Made by a program: the position numbers and the translations under genes. DNA of 64,000 nucleotides, taken from NCBI GenBank assembly GCA_037046735.1, contig JBAOHC010000003.1:1-64000 (forward strand), written 5' to 3'. Within the stretch, counting starts at the first letter, position 1. Each line of letters opens with the position of its first letter. This stretch comes from JADKAV01 sp037046735 (GTDB lineage Bacteria; Actinomycetota; Actinomycetes; S36-B12; UBA10799). Under the pieces are notes generated by a model, which was not told the origin of the DNA, did no database searches, and was given only the letters and a program-made list of their open reading frames with translations. Positions 44,211-52,658 of this stretch are shown here, piece after piece.

Positions 44211-45500
44211 GTGGCCGCCATGATGCGGTTGCAGGAAGTGGATCTGTCGCTGGGGCGCCGCTTTGCCTGGTGCGTTTTCCTAGCCATGGTCCCGCTTCTT
44301 GCCTTCCGCTTCTTTCAACCGGACCCGTATTTTCCTGATGAGTATGCCCACTACGACGTGATGGCAACGGTCGCCACCGGAGACGTGCCTATGCGCTTCT
44401 CTCAAGCGTCAGGAAAGACCGCAGATCTATTCGCATGCACCGACTTGCGGTTTGGGGCTCCTTTGCTTTGTGGTCAGCGGGGGCAAGACGCCAGTCGATT
44501 GCCTTGGTTGGGTGAAAATGCGGCCTCTGCTGCGGGGATCTTCTTCCACCAGGTCGAGGGCCGTGTCGCCTCCGCCATCTCGCAGTCCGCCGATGTTGCA
44601 CTGATCACTGTTCTGCGGGGACTCTCGCTGGGCTGGACTCTGGCGTTGGCCTTGGTAGCTGTCTGGTTGTCCACTCTTGTTGGTGCGAGCGGTGCTGGGA
44701 GCGTCGCCGTTGGCTTGCTTTGCGTCACAAACCCTTTGGTTCTTTCCCAAAGCGCAGTGATTCAGACCGACGTCGCGGCCGCCTGTCTAGCGTTGGCAGC
44801 GATCGCTGTAGCGCTAGTACGAGCCCCCGCCCTACGCTGCATCGTGGCTTCAAGCACACTGGCCACGCTGGGACTTCTGACGCGGTGGTCGGCTCTCATC
44901 GCACCCGTGAGCCTGCTGGCGTTGCAGTGGTACACCGGTCTTTGGCGCACTCGTGCCTTGAGGTGTCTGGTGCCCGCGATTCCGGTCCTCCTTGCAGCTG
45001 TCCTTGCTGCCCTCGACAATGTGCTCCGGGGCGGTTTAGCGTCGAACGGACTTCAGGATCAGTACGTTCGTGAGCATTGGGACCAAAACCCGGTGATCGC
45101 TGTGATGCAGGCGTGGATCCGGATCCCGGTCACACTGTCTTATCCCTTCAGCAGTAGCCCTGCCAGGCCAGGCGCCGGCATGCTTGAGGCGGCATGGGCT
45201 TGCCTAGTCACGGCCACGGTGTGTGTTGTCGTCGCCGGGAGTCGCTCGCCTCGGGGCGCACCTTCGCGCTGGGGCGCGCTGGCCAGCGGTGCAATTGCCT
45301 ATTTGGTGGGCATGCCCGCGATTACCATCGTGACGCTGATGGCGATGGGCATCCCGCTTTTTCACCAGCCTAGATACCTTCTGCCAGGGGTGCTTCTCGC
45401 GATTGTCCTAGTTGCCAGCCGGCCCAGAACGGAGCGCTACTACATCGCCGCCTCCGGCGGCCTCTGGGTTACGACTGGTGCCTTCATTCTTCTGGGTTGA
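44211..45500 (+). CDS. GT-C-type membrane glycosyltransferase (ArnT/GT39-like)
   Basis: 429 residues, about eleven hydrophobic segments. FQPDPYFPDEYAHYDVMATV supplies the first-loop acidic pair typical of polyprenyl-phosphate-sugar-using GT-C enzymes. The first periplasmic loop contains DLFACTDLRFGAPLLCGQRGQD, with two Cys that could bridge. HQPRYLLPGVLLAIVLVASR near the end matches the RYLLP element of GT39/GT83 proteins. GTG 44211 or ATG 44220 may be the start. Reads in series with its neighbours, 39 bases after the previous gene. Confidence 0.75.
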   Translation: MAAMMRLQEVDLSLGRRFAWCVFLAMVPLLAFRFFQPDPYFPDEYAHYDVMATVATGDVPMRFSQASGKTADLFACTDLRFGAPLLCGQRGQDASRLPWLGENAASAAGIFFHQVEGRVASAISQSADVALITVLRGLSLGWTLALALVAVWLSTLVGASGAGSVAVGLLCVTNPLVLSQSAVIQTDVAAACLALAAIAVALVRAPALRCIVASSTLATLGLLTRWSALIAPVSLLALQWYTGLWRTRALRCLVPAIPVLLAAVLAALDNVLRGGLASNGLQDQYVREHWDQNPVIAVMQAWIRIPVTLSYPFSSSPARPGAGMLEAAWACLVTATVCVVVAGSRSPRGAPSRWGALASGAIAYLVGMPAITIVTLMAMGIPLFHQPRYLLPGVLLAIVLVASRPRTERYYIAASGGLWVTTGAFILLG

Positions 45501-45546
45501 GCAGTGGTGGTACCTTTTCGCCAGTATCCCGCAAGGCAAGTGAGCA

Positions 45547-47196
45547 TTGGAGGCTCTGGTCGTGCTTGAGCCGCAGCTAGGGGAGTCGTTTATGGCCCCG
45601 GCGGACGGCGAAAGCGCGAAGCCCACTGTTCAGCGTCTGCGCTGGCAGGAAGCAGTCGCTGCGCTCGTGGTGTCGCTCGCTGTCTGGTGGATGGGCTCAC
45701 GGATCACCCTTAACCCCTTAGTGCGGGCTGAACAGGTCAGTGCAATGGCCAGCCTGCAAGTCTCCGTCTTCCTGCTCGTCTCGGTTCCCTTCGCCGGGAT
45801 GGTCATATGGGGCTGGTCTAGAGGAAACCCACGTTGGCTGGCAATGGCAACTGCAGTGGCGGCAGGGGCCAGTAGCGGGATAGTGGCTGGGCTGATGGCG
45901 ATCGCGTTGCACGGAAGTCGGTGCGCCGTGAACAGCCTAGGGGGAGATGCAGGACGACTCGTTATATGGGCTGCTCGTCCCGGCACCGCTCCTTCCGAGT
46001 ACCCACCCCTCCCCGTGCTCGCCATACGCTGGCTTAGCGCTATTGCAGGATCCCCTGAACCCTATGTTTGGCGAGGACTTTCACTGTTTCTGCTGGCGGT
46101 AACAGGCCCATGCCTATATATAGCGTGGCGGTTGCTATACGGTCCCGCGATGGCTTTGGTCCTCGGGCCCGTTGTCGGACTAGTCTTCATCGACCCCTAC
46201 AAGCCCTACTCGAGTCTGCCATTGGGTCTTTCGTTCGTGGTTCTCGTGATAGCAGCCTCCCACCTGAGGAACGGGTATCAGCACTGGCGGCAGCCTCTCA
46301 TGGTGGGTGTGTCCGCCGCGGTTCTGCTCCTCACATATCCGGGTTGGTTCATGTGGATGGCGCCGGGGCTTTTGATCGTGGTTGCTCTGCTTCCGTGGCG
46401 GACCAAAGCCAGCGCCAATTTCCGGTATCTCGTGGTGAGCGGTGGTTGTGTCCTACTCCTCACTTTCTGGTGGCTTACTTCTGCCTGGACCGGTTTCAGG
46501 ACGCTGCGAGACACGTTTGTCTATCACGATGCCCTGTTGCGACCCACGTATTTCGCAGATTGGCAGGAGGACACCCCAGCTTTCGGTGTGCGCCTCCCGC
46601 AGTATGGGGAGTTCGGCAACTTGGACACCTACTCACTTGCACTTATTGCGTTGGTCTCGTTGGGCCTCGTCCTGCGTGGTCGTACAACCGTGGGTTATCT
46701 GGGCATGGCCGTCTTCGTAGGGGTTTGGGTGCGGAAGATGCAGATTGCTTCCGCGTTCCGCGAGACGGGTCTCGTCCAGCTTTATCCGCGGGCGAACATG
46801 GTGATGCTTTTGGTTGCGCTCACGCTAGCCGGTTTGGGCTTTGGTGCTGTAGTCGCCATGGCTGCGTCCCGCTTCTCTCCCGGACGGCTAGGTCTGCCAC
46901 TGATTCCGGTTCTGCTCGTGGTGGGGGGGACTCTCTTCGTCCCCATGTTGGCGGAGGCGGTTGCTGATGGCTACATGGCCTCCGACGACGGTAAGGGAGT
47001 CTTGACCAAGAGAGCCTTGTTGGATGCCTGCTGGCCGATACCGGAGGAACGGTCTAGCCATGGGTACCCGAGTAGCTGCGCGGCAAATGCTTCGATCAAG
47101 CAGGTCGGATGCGACGCCCCTCTCAGCGGTATGGCTCCCGGCGCTCGTTGCGTGCGTCTATATCTTGGTAACCGTCATCGCATCGTCGCGGCATGA
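45547..47196 (+). CDS. GT-C-type membrane glycosyltransferase, possibly AftA-like
   Basis: 549 residues, ~12 membrane segments. SEYPPLPVLAIRWLSAI resembles the YPPL loop of arabinofuranosyltransferase A-type enzymes, and TYFADWQEDTPAFGVRLP lies in a large loop. Evidence for AftA is only this motif and the AftB-like neighbour. The last ~45 residues overlap the start of the next gene by 137 bases and carry no clear membrane or domain features, so the true end could be earlier with a missed frameshift. TTG 45547 start has no strong ribosome site; ATG 45592 (MAPADGESAKP) is an alternative. Confidence 0.6.
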   Translation: MEALVVLEPQLGESFMAPADGESAKPTVQRLRWQEAVAALVVSLAVWWMGSRITLNPLVRAEQVSAMASLQVSVFLLVSVPFAGMVIWGWSRGNPRWLAMATAVAAGASSGIVAGLMAIALHGSRCAVNSLGGDAGRLVIWAARPGTAPSEYPPLPVLAIRWLSAIAGSPEPYVWRGLSLFLLAVTGPCLYIAWRLLYGPAMALVLGPVVGLVFIDPYKPYSSLPLGLSFVVLVIAASHLRNGYQHWRQPLMVGVSAAVLLLTYPGWFMWMAPGLLIVVALLPWRTKASANFRYLVVSGGCVLLLTFWWLTSAWTGFRTLRDTFVYHDALLRPTYFADWQEDTPAFGVRLPQYGEFGNLDTYSLALIALVSLGLVLRGRTTVGYLGMAVFVGVWVRKMQIASAFRETGLVQLYPRANMVMLLVALTLAGLGFGAVVAMAASRFSPGRLGLPLIPVLLVVGGTLFVPMLAEAVADGYMASDDGKGVLTKRALLDACWPIPEERSSHGYPSSCAANASIKQVGCDAPLSGMAPGARCVRLYLGNRHRIVAA

Positions 47197-48685
47197 AGAT
47201 GCTGCCATGCTCTTCTCTTACAGCGAGAATCTCGCCCGCGGTTATGGGGTGGTGTTCAACCCTTCTGGATCGCCCGTCGACGGCGCATCAGACCTGATGT
47301 TCATGGGTCTGATTGGTGGTCTTGTTCGATTGGGCGCGCCGCTGGTCCTCGGGGCTGCAATTGTTAACGCATTTGGTGCTGCACTGGTCTTTTCGTCCGT
47401 CCGCTGGGCTTGGGCCTACCTAGCACGAGTCCCTTCAGCATGGTCGGCCTTGGCCGCCGTCACGGTTTGCTTCGGGCCCCTGCTTGCCATCACTGTGGCA
47501 GGCTTCGGCTTAGCATTCTTCACCGGGATCACCTCCGTCATGACGGCCCTGGCCATTGTCTACGTCCGCGACCCGTCAACAAAACGAGGCGTCGTACTCG
47601 GCCTCTTCATTGGTGCTGCCGGGATCGACCGCATAGAAGGGTTCCTCCTGGGTGCTTTGGTGATCGTGGGCCTATGCGTTGCCTACAGTTGCTTGGCGCG
47701 TGTCCTTGTCCCGGGGCTGGCGGCGGTCGGCATCGCGGCAGTGTTCTTGGCAGCTCGGTGGGCCTACTTCGGGTATCCGTTACCCAACGCTTACTACAAG
47801 AAGGGCGGAGGCGCACTCTACTTGGATTCGATCCCTCCCTCGATCATCAACCTGGTTCTTGCAGCAGCGCCGTGGATCGTGCTGCTGTGCATTGCCGCGA
47901 TGACGAACCGTAGGCGAGCAGCTCTGTCGTATCTGCTGCTGGTCGGTGGAGGGTGGGCATTGGTGTGGATGTTGCTCTCCAACGAGATGAATTTTCTCGG
48001 CAGGTTCCAGTTCCCCGTTGTGCCATCGCTGGCCATACTCTCGGCGTCCCTCTTCCCAGTGGTGGCCGTCCTCCTGCGCAGGGCTTCGGGTGTCTTGAGA
48101 TGGGGCCTGTCGGTCGTCGTCGTGGGGCTGAGTTTGGCGTCTTTGATCATCCCGAACATGTTGATCGCCCAGGGCAAAGTCGCCGACGACTCCCTTCACG
48201 CTTCGCTGGCATCCGCACTCCAACCGTTTGCAGGTTCCCCCGCGCGCACCATGGCCGTCACGGAAGCTGGGTTTGCCTCCTGGAAGTCCGATTGGAAGGT
48301 GGTGGATCTCTGGGGACTCAATGATCAGAAGATTGCTCATACGGGATACTTGACGGAATCAGAACTTGCCGACATGAACCCCGAAATGATCTTCGCTCAC
48401 GTCCCTGCAGGGCCGGGGTCGAGCAACGCTCACGCGGGTGAAAGGGGCTTCTTGGTGGGTTGGACAACAATGACCGATCCTGTCATGTGCTTCGCCCAGC
48501 AGACCAACTATCAACTCGTTGGCGCATGGGAGAGGGGCGACGATGACTGGTTCCTGGTCATGGCGAGAAGAGATTTGCCCGATCTGCCGCTGATGATCAG
48601 AGCTGTTCAAGAACTCTCCAGTGCTCCCTCGCCTAACTGGGCAAGTCGGGGCTGGCCCCCACTTCCGACGAAGTGCGATCCTTGA
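47060..48685 (+). CDS. AftB-like GT-C membrane glycosyltransferase
   Basis: 541 residues, nine to ten membrane segments and a soluble C-terminal domain from ~residue 395. SSRHEDAAMLFSYSENLARG and VVFNPSGSPVDGASDLMFMGL match the DDA-xx-xxRYxxN-GxGLxxN style of terminal beta-arabinofuranosyltransferase AftB and related mannosyltransferases, the acidic pair being ED. The C-terminal VTEAGFASWKSDWKVVDLWGLND is also typical of AftB. It likely caps arabinan or lipoglycan outside the membrane using decaprenyl-phospho-arabinose. ATG 47060 follows GGAGGAA at about ten bases. Confidence 0.75.
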   Translation: MGTRVAARQMLRSSRSDATPLSAVWLPALVACVYILVTVIASSRHEDAAMLFSYSENLARGYGVVFNPSGSPVDGASDLMFMGLIGGLVRLGAPLVLGAAIVNAFGAALVFSSVRWAWAYLARVPSAWSALAAVTVCFGPLLAITVAGFGLAFFTGITSVMTALAIVYVRDPSTKRGVVLGLFIGAAGIDRIEGFLLGALVIVGLCVAYSCLARVLVPGLAAVGIAAVFLAARWAYFGYPLPNAYYKKGGGALYLDSIPPSIINLVLAAAPWIVLLCIAAMTNRRRAALSYLLLVGGGWALVWMLLSNEMNFLGRFQFPVVPSLAILSASLFPVVAVLLRRASGVLRWGLSVVVVGLSLASLIIPNMLIAQGKVADDSLHASLASALQPFAGSPARTMAVTEAGFASWKSDWKVVDLWGLNDQKIAHTGYLTESELADMNPEMIFAHVPAGPGSSNAHAGERGFLVGWTTMTDPVMCFAQQTNYQLVGAWERGDDDWFLVMARRDLPDLPLMIRAVQELSSAPSPNWASRGWPPLPTKCDP

Positions 48686-49040
48686 GAGTTCGGGCTTCAG
48701 CCACTTCCTGTTCACGCTCGGCGCGTTCTATCGCCAGGGACCGCGCGAGTTCGGCGATTCGCCTATCCGTCTCCTGGAAGCGTAAGTAGACGTCTGTCGC
48801 GACGTAGATCAGCGCTAGAGTAGTCACGTAAAGAACCAAGTCCGCACCTCGGCCGATGCCGAGTGCCTCCGCGACCGCCTGTACCCACCCGGGAGCCGCA
48901 ATGGCACAGATGGCCACGAGTACTGTGGCTAACAGACCCACTTTCTTCAAGGCCTGGGACCGGGGTGACCGTCGACGATGCAGCGTCGTGAACATAATCA
49001 CGACAGCTAGCGTGATCAAGAAGAACTGAATGGCCCGCAA
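48631..49040 (-). CDS. DUF2304 membrane protein
   Basis: 135 residues: three hydrophobic segments (FFLITLAVVIMFTTLHRR; GLLATVLVAICAIAAPG; LVLYVTTLALIYVATDVYLRF) and a charged coiled C-terminus (RRIAELARSLAIERAEREQEVAEA). This is the DUF2304 pattern, a family almost always beside a polyprenyl-phosphate GT2 such as the next gene. TTG 49040 is used because the stop of the GT2 gene lies two bases upstream and the site GGAGA precedes it. Its 3' end overlaps the converging AftB-like gene by 55 bases. Confidence 0.82.
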
Positions 49041-49041
49041 A

Positions 49042-49725
49042 CTATCTCCATACCAAGTCGAAGACGATGTTAATAGAGTTCCACATGGTCTGGCCCTTGG
49101 CGATGCTGTACGGCGTGTAGCGAATGTCCGTGGGCGCTTCTGCCCACTTCAAACCGTGCTTCGCGATCGACCGCTGAATCTCGGATGCATGAGCCATGCC
49201 CTGGTGTATCAATTCCAGCCGCAGTGCTGCATCTCTCGTCATGGCGCGAAGCCCGTTATGTGTGTCAGTAAAGGGCTGGCGTGTCGTCAGTCGTGTGTAG
49301 AGCGCACCCCCCCGAAGGAGGGTTCTTCGCAGCCGCGGTACCGAGGAGCCGTTGACGAGGAATCTCGAGCCGAGAACGATATCAAGCCTCTCCTCTCTGA
49401 GCCGTTGCACTGCTGCGGCTGCATCGCAGGGATCATGCTGTCCATCCCCGTCCATCGTCACGATGATCTGGACTCGCGGATCTTTGAGTGCCCAGGTGAT
49501 TCCGGTCAGTAGTGATGCCCCCTGGCCGAGGTTCACCGTGTGTCGCAGGACCTGCGCCCCCAGCGCCTCGGCCGTGCTCGCGCTTCGATCACTACTACCG
49601 TCATCGACGCACACCACTCTTGGGAAGTACTCCATAATCTCGGCGAGCACGCTTGCCAGGACGGTTTGTTCGTTGAAGACAGGGATCACCACAGCCACAT
49701 CACAGTGGCGATTCATGCCCGTCAT
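49042..49725 (-). CDS. Polyprenyl-phosphate glycosyltransferase, GT2 family
   Basis: 227 residues, soluble GT-A fold without C-terminal membrane helices. VAVVIPVFNEQTVL, VVCVDDGSSDRSAS (nucleotide-binding), VTMDGDGQHDP (DxD-like metal site) and GSRFLVNGSSVP are conserved as in dolichyl-phosphate mannose synthase-like enzymes. It makes a polyprenyl-phosphate sugar, the donor used by GT-C enzymes such as the four genes just before; DUF2304 partners usually anchor or flip this product. ATG 49725 chosen; ATG three codons later is also possible. Confidence 0.9.
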   Translation of the reverse strand: MTGMNRHCDVAVVIPVFNEQTVLASVLAEIMEYFPRVVCVDDGSSDRSASTAEALGAQVLRHTVNLGQGASLLTGITWALKDPRVQIIVTMDGDGQHDPCDAAAAVQRLREERLDIVLGSRFLVNGSSVPRLRRTLLRGGALYTRLTTRQPFTDTHNGLRAMTRDAALRLELIHQGMAHASEIQRSIAKHGLKWAEAPTDIRYTPYSIAKGQTMWNSINIVFDLVWR

Positions 49726-49818
49726 CTCTGTGTCCCCTGATCGGCGTTCGGAAGTGCTTCATGCTACTGCGTCGCGAGGCTCGGGGTCGTTTCAACGGCA
49801 CGACGAGCGACCGCCGCC

Positions 49819-50781
49819 TCACCACCGCATCCGCGCCTCCTCCGCAAATCCCCTGACCCCCTCGACCGCCAGCCCGAGCGCCGTCCCCTCCCACACCCCA
49901 AAGCACTGGTGGGTCTCGGTGAAGATCACCCCCACGTTGGTCTTGCTCGCCCGCTCGAAGCGCGGGGTGAACGTCAGGTCTACGCCGGTGCCGCGGATCG
50001 TCCACGGGTCCATCCAGGCGCCGTACCCCCACTCCAGCTCCTCGTGGATCTTCGTCACCCGGCCATCCACGCAGACCGCGTTCTCGGTGCATCCGGTGCC
50101 GACCGTCCACTTGCCCCCGAACTGCAGGCCGATCGTGTGTCCATCGCTGACGCCGGACCCGGACCCCCAGTTCCACACGTTGTTGTAGGGCCACTTCCCG
50201 CGACCGTGGTCAAGCACGCCCCACGTCTGTCCTGCAGGCACCTCTCGACTGCGGCCATCGACCACCAGGGTCCCGGTGACGGGCAGTGTGTTGTCCTTCA
50301 CCGTGTACTGAAAGCGTTTGTCGCTCCACGGGATGACCACGCCCATCGACTCGTGCCCCGCGGGCCGATCCACCTTCAGATCCGCCTCGATGCGCGTGGT
50401 CCGAGCTGTCATATGCAGTCCCGACGTGGTCGGGATCAGGTCAATCTGGAGATCCTTCGCGCGGGCGCGTGCAGGCGTGCCGCTGAACGGCGCGAGCTGC
50501 GGTGTCCGAGCCAGCGGAACAATGGCCGTCTGGTCGATCTCCTCGCCCGTCACGAAGTCTGCGAAATAGACCTGATGCAGAGCGAGATAGTCGATATTGC
50601 TCACGGTCACGCCCAGGGTCCAGTCGGGCGCCTGCACGTTCCAGTACTCCCAGCGCTTGGCCCGGCCCCAGCCCCGCAGTTTCGTCATGTGCATCGGCGA
50701 CCTGCTCCAGCCGACCGCAGCGGGGTTCAACCGGCCATTCGCCAGGCACAGGTCCACGGGTTGGGTGATCTCACGTTCCAT
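49819..50781 (-). CDS. DUF2804 protein
   Basis: 320 residues. MEREITQPVDLCLANGRLNPAAVGWSRSPMH and LRGWGRAKRWEYWNVQAPDWTLG open the DUF2804 family; LDHGRGKWPYNNVWNWGSG is its central signature. No signal peptide or membrane segment. Function of the family is unknown; a beta-rich lipocalin-like fold related to carotenoid or lipid handling has been suggested for distant relatives, which is inference. GAGG precedes ATG 50781. It is separate from neighbours by 50-90 bases. Confidence 0.85.
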   Translation of the reverse strand: MEREITQPVDLCLANGRLNPAAVGWSRSPMHMTKLRGWGRAKRWEYWNVQAPDWTLGVTVSNIDYLALHQVYFADFVTGEEIDQTAIVPLARTPQLAPFSGTPARARAKDLQIDLIPTTSGLHMTARTTRIEADLKVDRPAGHESMGVVIPWSDKRFQYTVKDNTLPVTGTLVVDGRSREVPAGQTWGVLDHGRGKWPYNNVWNWGSGSGVSDGHTIGLQFGGKWTVGTGCTENAVCVDGRVTKIHEELEWGYGAWMDPWTIRGTGVDLTFTPRFERASKTNVGVIFTETHQCFGVWEGTALGLAVEGVRGFAEEARMRW

Positions 50782-50830
50782 GGCTCTACCTCAGCACAAT
50801 CCGGTCCGACCGCGGTGAGCACGGGGGACC

Positions 50831-51532
50831 TCACCACAAAGCGATCCGCGGGCTGGCCGGAAATATCGGTGGCAGACCCTCCCGCGGGCCGGTCGTCTCC
50901 AGCAGCCGGGCCGTCTGCCGAGGAGCGGTGATCATCATGGCGTGCCCACACGCGATCTCATGGGTGTCCCACCCAGCCAGCACAGCCGCCTGCCAGGAGG
51001 GCTCGAGCGAGGGCAGCGGCGGTTGTGTATGACGGACGTACGCCTGTGGCAGGTCGGCCAGTGGTGCCGGGTCGTAGTCAACCGGTTGTTCGGCCCATCG
51101 CCGCGGGAAGGCCGTCGCACGCTCTAACGCCCACAGCCTCAGGGCCTGATCTGTGATGGCCCAGTCCGCTTCGCCGGCGCGACCGTCGGGGGCGACATCG
51201 CGCAGGCAATCCCCCGGATCGGCGAGGTACGCCCCGAGATACGTCACCGAGGACAGCCGGTCGGTGCCTGCCGCGATGGGACCGGCCAGTATGCCGGCGT
51301 ATCCGTGCAGGACCAGATGCACCTGCTGCAGATCCTCAAAATGCAGCACCTGCAAAATATCCCGCACGTGCGTCGCCACATCTACCTCAGCCGTCAGCAG
51401 ATGCTGCCGTTCGCCCTGGCCGGTCAGGGTCGGTGTGAAGACCGCATGCCCACGCCCCAGAAGTTTGTGGGTGACCTCGCGCCAGGACCAGCCCCCCAAC
51501 ATCGCACCGTGGACGAGGACGAACGTGGCCAT
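50831..51532 (-). CDS. Alpha/beta-hydrolase-fold protein lacking the nucleophile Ser
   Basis: 233 residues. MATFVLVHGAMLGGWSWREV, HAVFTPTLTGQGERQHLL and the acid/His-side text IACGHAMMITAPRQTARLLE are the plant-esterase-like (salicylate esterase) hydrolase family. The nucleophile elbow, normally GHSYGG, reads LHGYAG: Gly77 replaces Ser. Unless the sequence is wrong the protein cannot act as a serine esterase and may bind ligand or serve another role. ATG 51532 from family alignment. It is divergent from the agmatinase gene. Confidence 0.82.
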   Translation of the reverse strand: MATFVLVHGAMLGGWSWREVTHKLLGRGHAVFTPTLTGQGERQHLLTAEVDVATHVRDILQVLHFEDLQQVHLVLHGYAGILAGPIAAGTDRLSSVTYLGAYLADPGDCLRDVAPDGRAGEADWAITDQALRLWALERATAFPRRWAEQPVDYDPAPLADLPQAYVRHTQPPLPSLEPSWQAAVLAGWDTHEIACGHAMMITAPRQTARLLETTGPREGLPPIFPASPRIALW

Positions 51533-51615
51533 GCTCCTAGTCTGCGACGCCGCGCCGCCGTGTCGGTCGGGGTGGCCCCGCCGGTACCGCTCGTGCATTG
51601 GCCCACCCGCACAAC

Positions 51616-51621
51616 TAGCCT
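51616..51621 (+). promoter_or_regulatory. Leaderless -10 box for the agmatinase gene
   Basis: TAGCCT, 7 bases before ATG 51629. Confidence 0.55.
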
Positions 51622-51628
51622 CGACCCC

Positions 51629-52642
51629 ATGAGATACGGCGCGCAGTTCGGTCCGGACATCACCTTCCTGGGGGTCGACAAAGCCGACCTGGACGAACCC
51701 GCGACGTACGCCGACGCCGACGTGGTGATCCTGGGGGCGCCGTTCGACGGCGGCACGTCGTACCGCTCAGGGGCCAGATTCGGCCCCAAGGCGCTGCGAG
51801 AGACCTGCTACCTCGCCCATGACGGATCGCGTCCCTCTCTGGCGATGCGAGTGGACGGACTGCAGGATCTACGTGTGGTCGATGCCGGTGACGTCGAAAT
51901 GTTCTCCGGGGATGCCGCCCGGTCCTGCGCGGACCTCGAAGCGGCCGTCGAGCGGGTCGCTGCCAGCGGTGCCATTCCGCTGATCCTGGGTGGGGACCAC
52001 ACCGTCACCTGGCCGGACGTCACCGGGGTGGCACGTGGGGGGAATCGCTGGGGCCGTGTGGCGGTGATTCACTTCGACGCCCACGCCGACACCGGCGACA
52101 TTGAGTTCGGCTCCCTGATCGGCCACGGCCAGCCCATGCGCCGGCTCATCGAATCCGGTGCGGCTCGCGGCGACCGCTTCCTGCAGATCGGGCTGCGCGG
52201 GTATTGGCCACCGCCGGAGATCCTCGAGTGGATGGCCGAGCAGCGCATGCGCTCCTACGAGATGACCGAGATCGTGACCCGGGGTCTGCAGGAATGCCTC
52301 ACCGAGGCCTTCGCGATCGCCCTCGATGAGTGTGACGGCGTTTTCCTCAGCGTCGACATCGACGTCTGCGATCCGGGCCACGCCCCGGGCACCGGCACCC
52401 CGGAACCGGGCGGGCTCAGCTCCCGGCAGTTGCTCGATGCGGTGCGGCGGATCTGCTACGAGCTGCCCGTACTCGGCATGGACGTGGTCGAGGTCAGCCC
52501 ACCGTTCGACCACGCCGATATCACGGCTCTGCTCGGCAATCGGGTTGTTCTGGAGGCGTTGAGTGCCATGGCCCGACGTCGCAAGGACGACCGGGACGGG
52601 AAGCGCTGGGACCCGCGGCAGCCGCTGCTGGACGGCCGCTGA
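51629..52642 (+). CDS. speB: Agmatinase / ureohydrolase
   Basis: 337 residues. Manganese-site motifs of the arginase superfamily are complete: LILGGDHTVTWP (121-127), IHFDAHADTGD (150-154) and LSVDIDVCDPGHAPGTGTPEPGG (near 233-250). ILGAPFDGGTSYRSGARFGP is the family N-terminal loop. It splits a guanidino compound to urea plus amine; agmatine is the most common substrate, but newer members of this family act on guanidine or other substrates, so the symbol is tentative. The agmatine deiminase route is also encoded in this window. Confidence 0.85.
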   Translation: MRYGAQFGPDITFLGVDKADLDEPATYADADVVILGAPFDGGTSYRSGARFGPKALRETCYLAHDGSRPSLAMRVDGLQDLRVVDAGDVEMFSGDAARSCADLEAAVERVAASGAIPLILGGDHTVTWPDVTGVARGGNRWGRVAVIHFDAHADTGDIEFGSLIGHGQPMRRLIESGAARGDRFLQIGLRGYWPPPEILEWMAEQRMRSYEMTEIVTRGLQECLTEAFAIALDECDGVFLSVDIDVCDPGHAPGTGTPEPGGLSSRQLLDAVRRICYELPVLGMDVVEVSPPFDHADITALLGNRVVLEALSAMARRRKDDRDGKRWDPRQPLLDGR

Positions 52643-52658
52643 GGGGCGAGTCCTGCCG

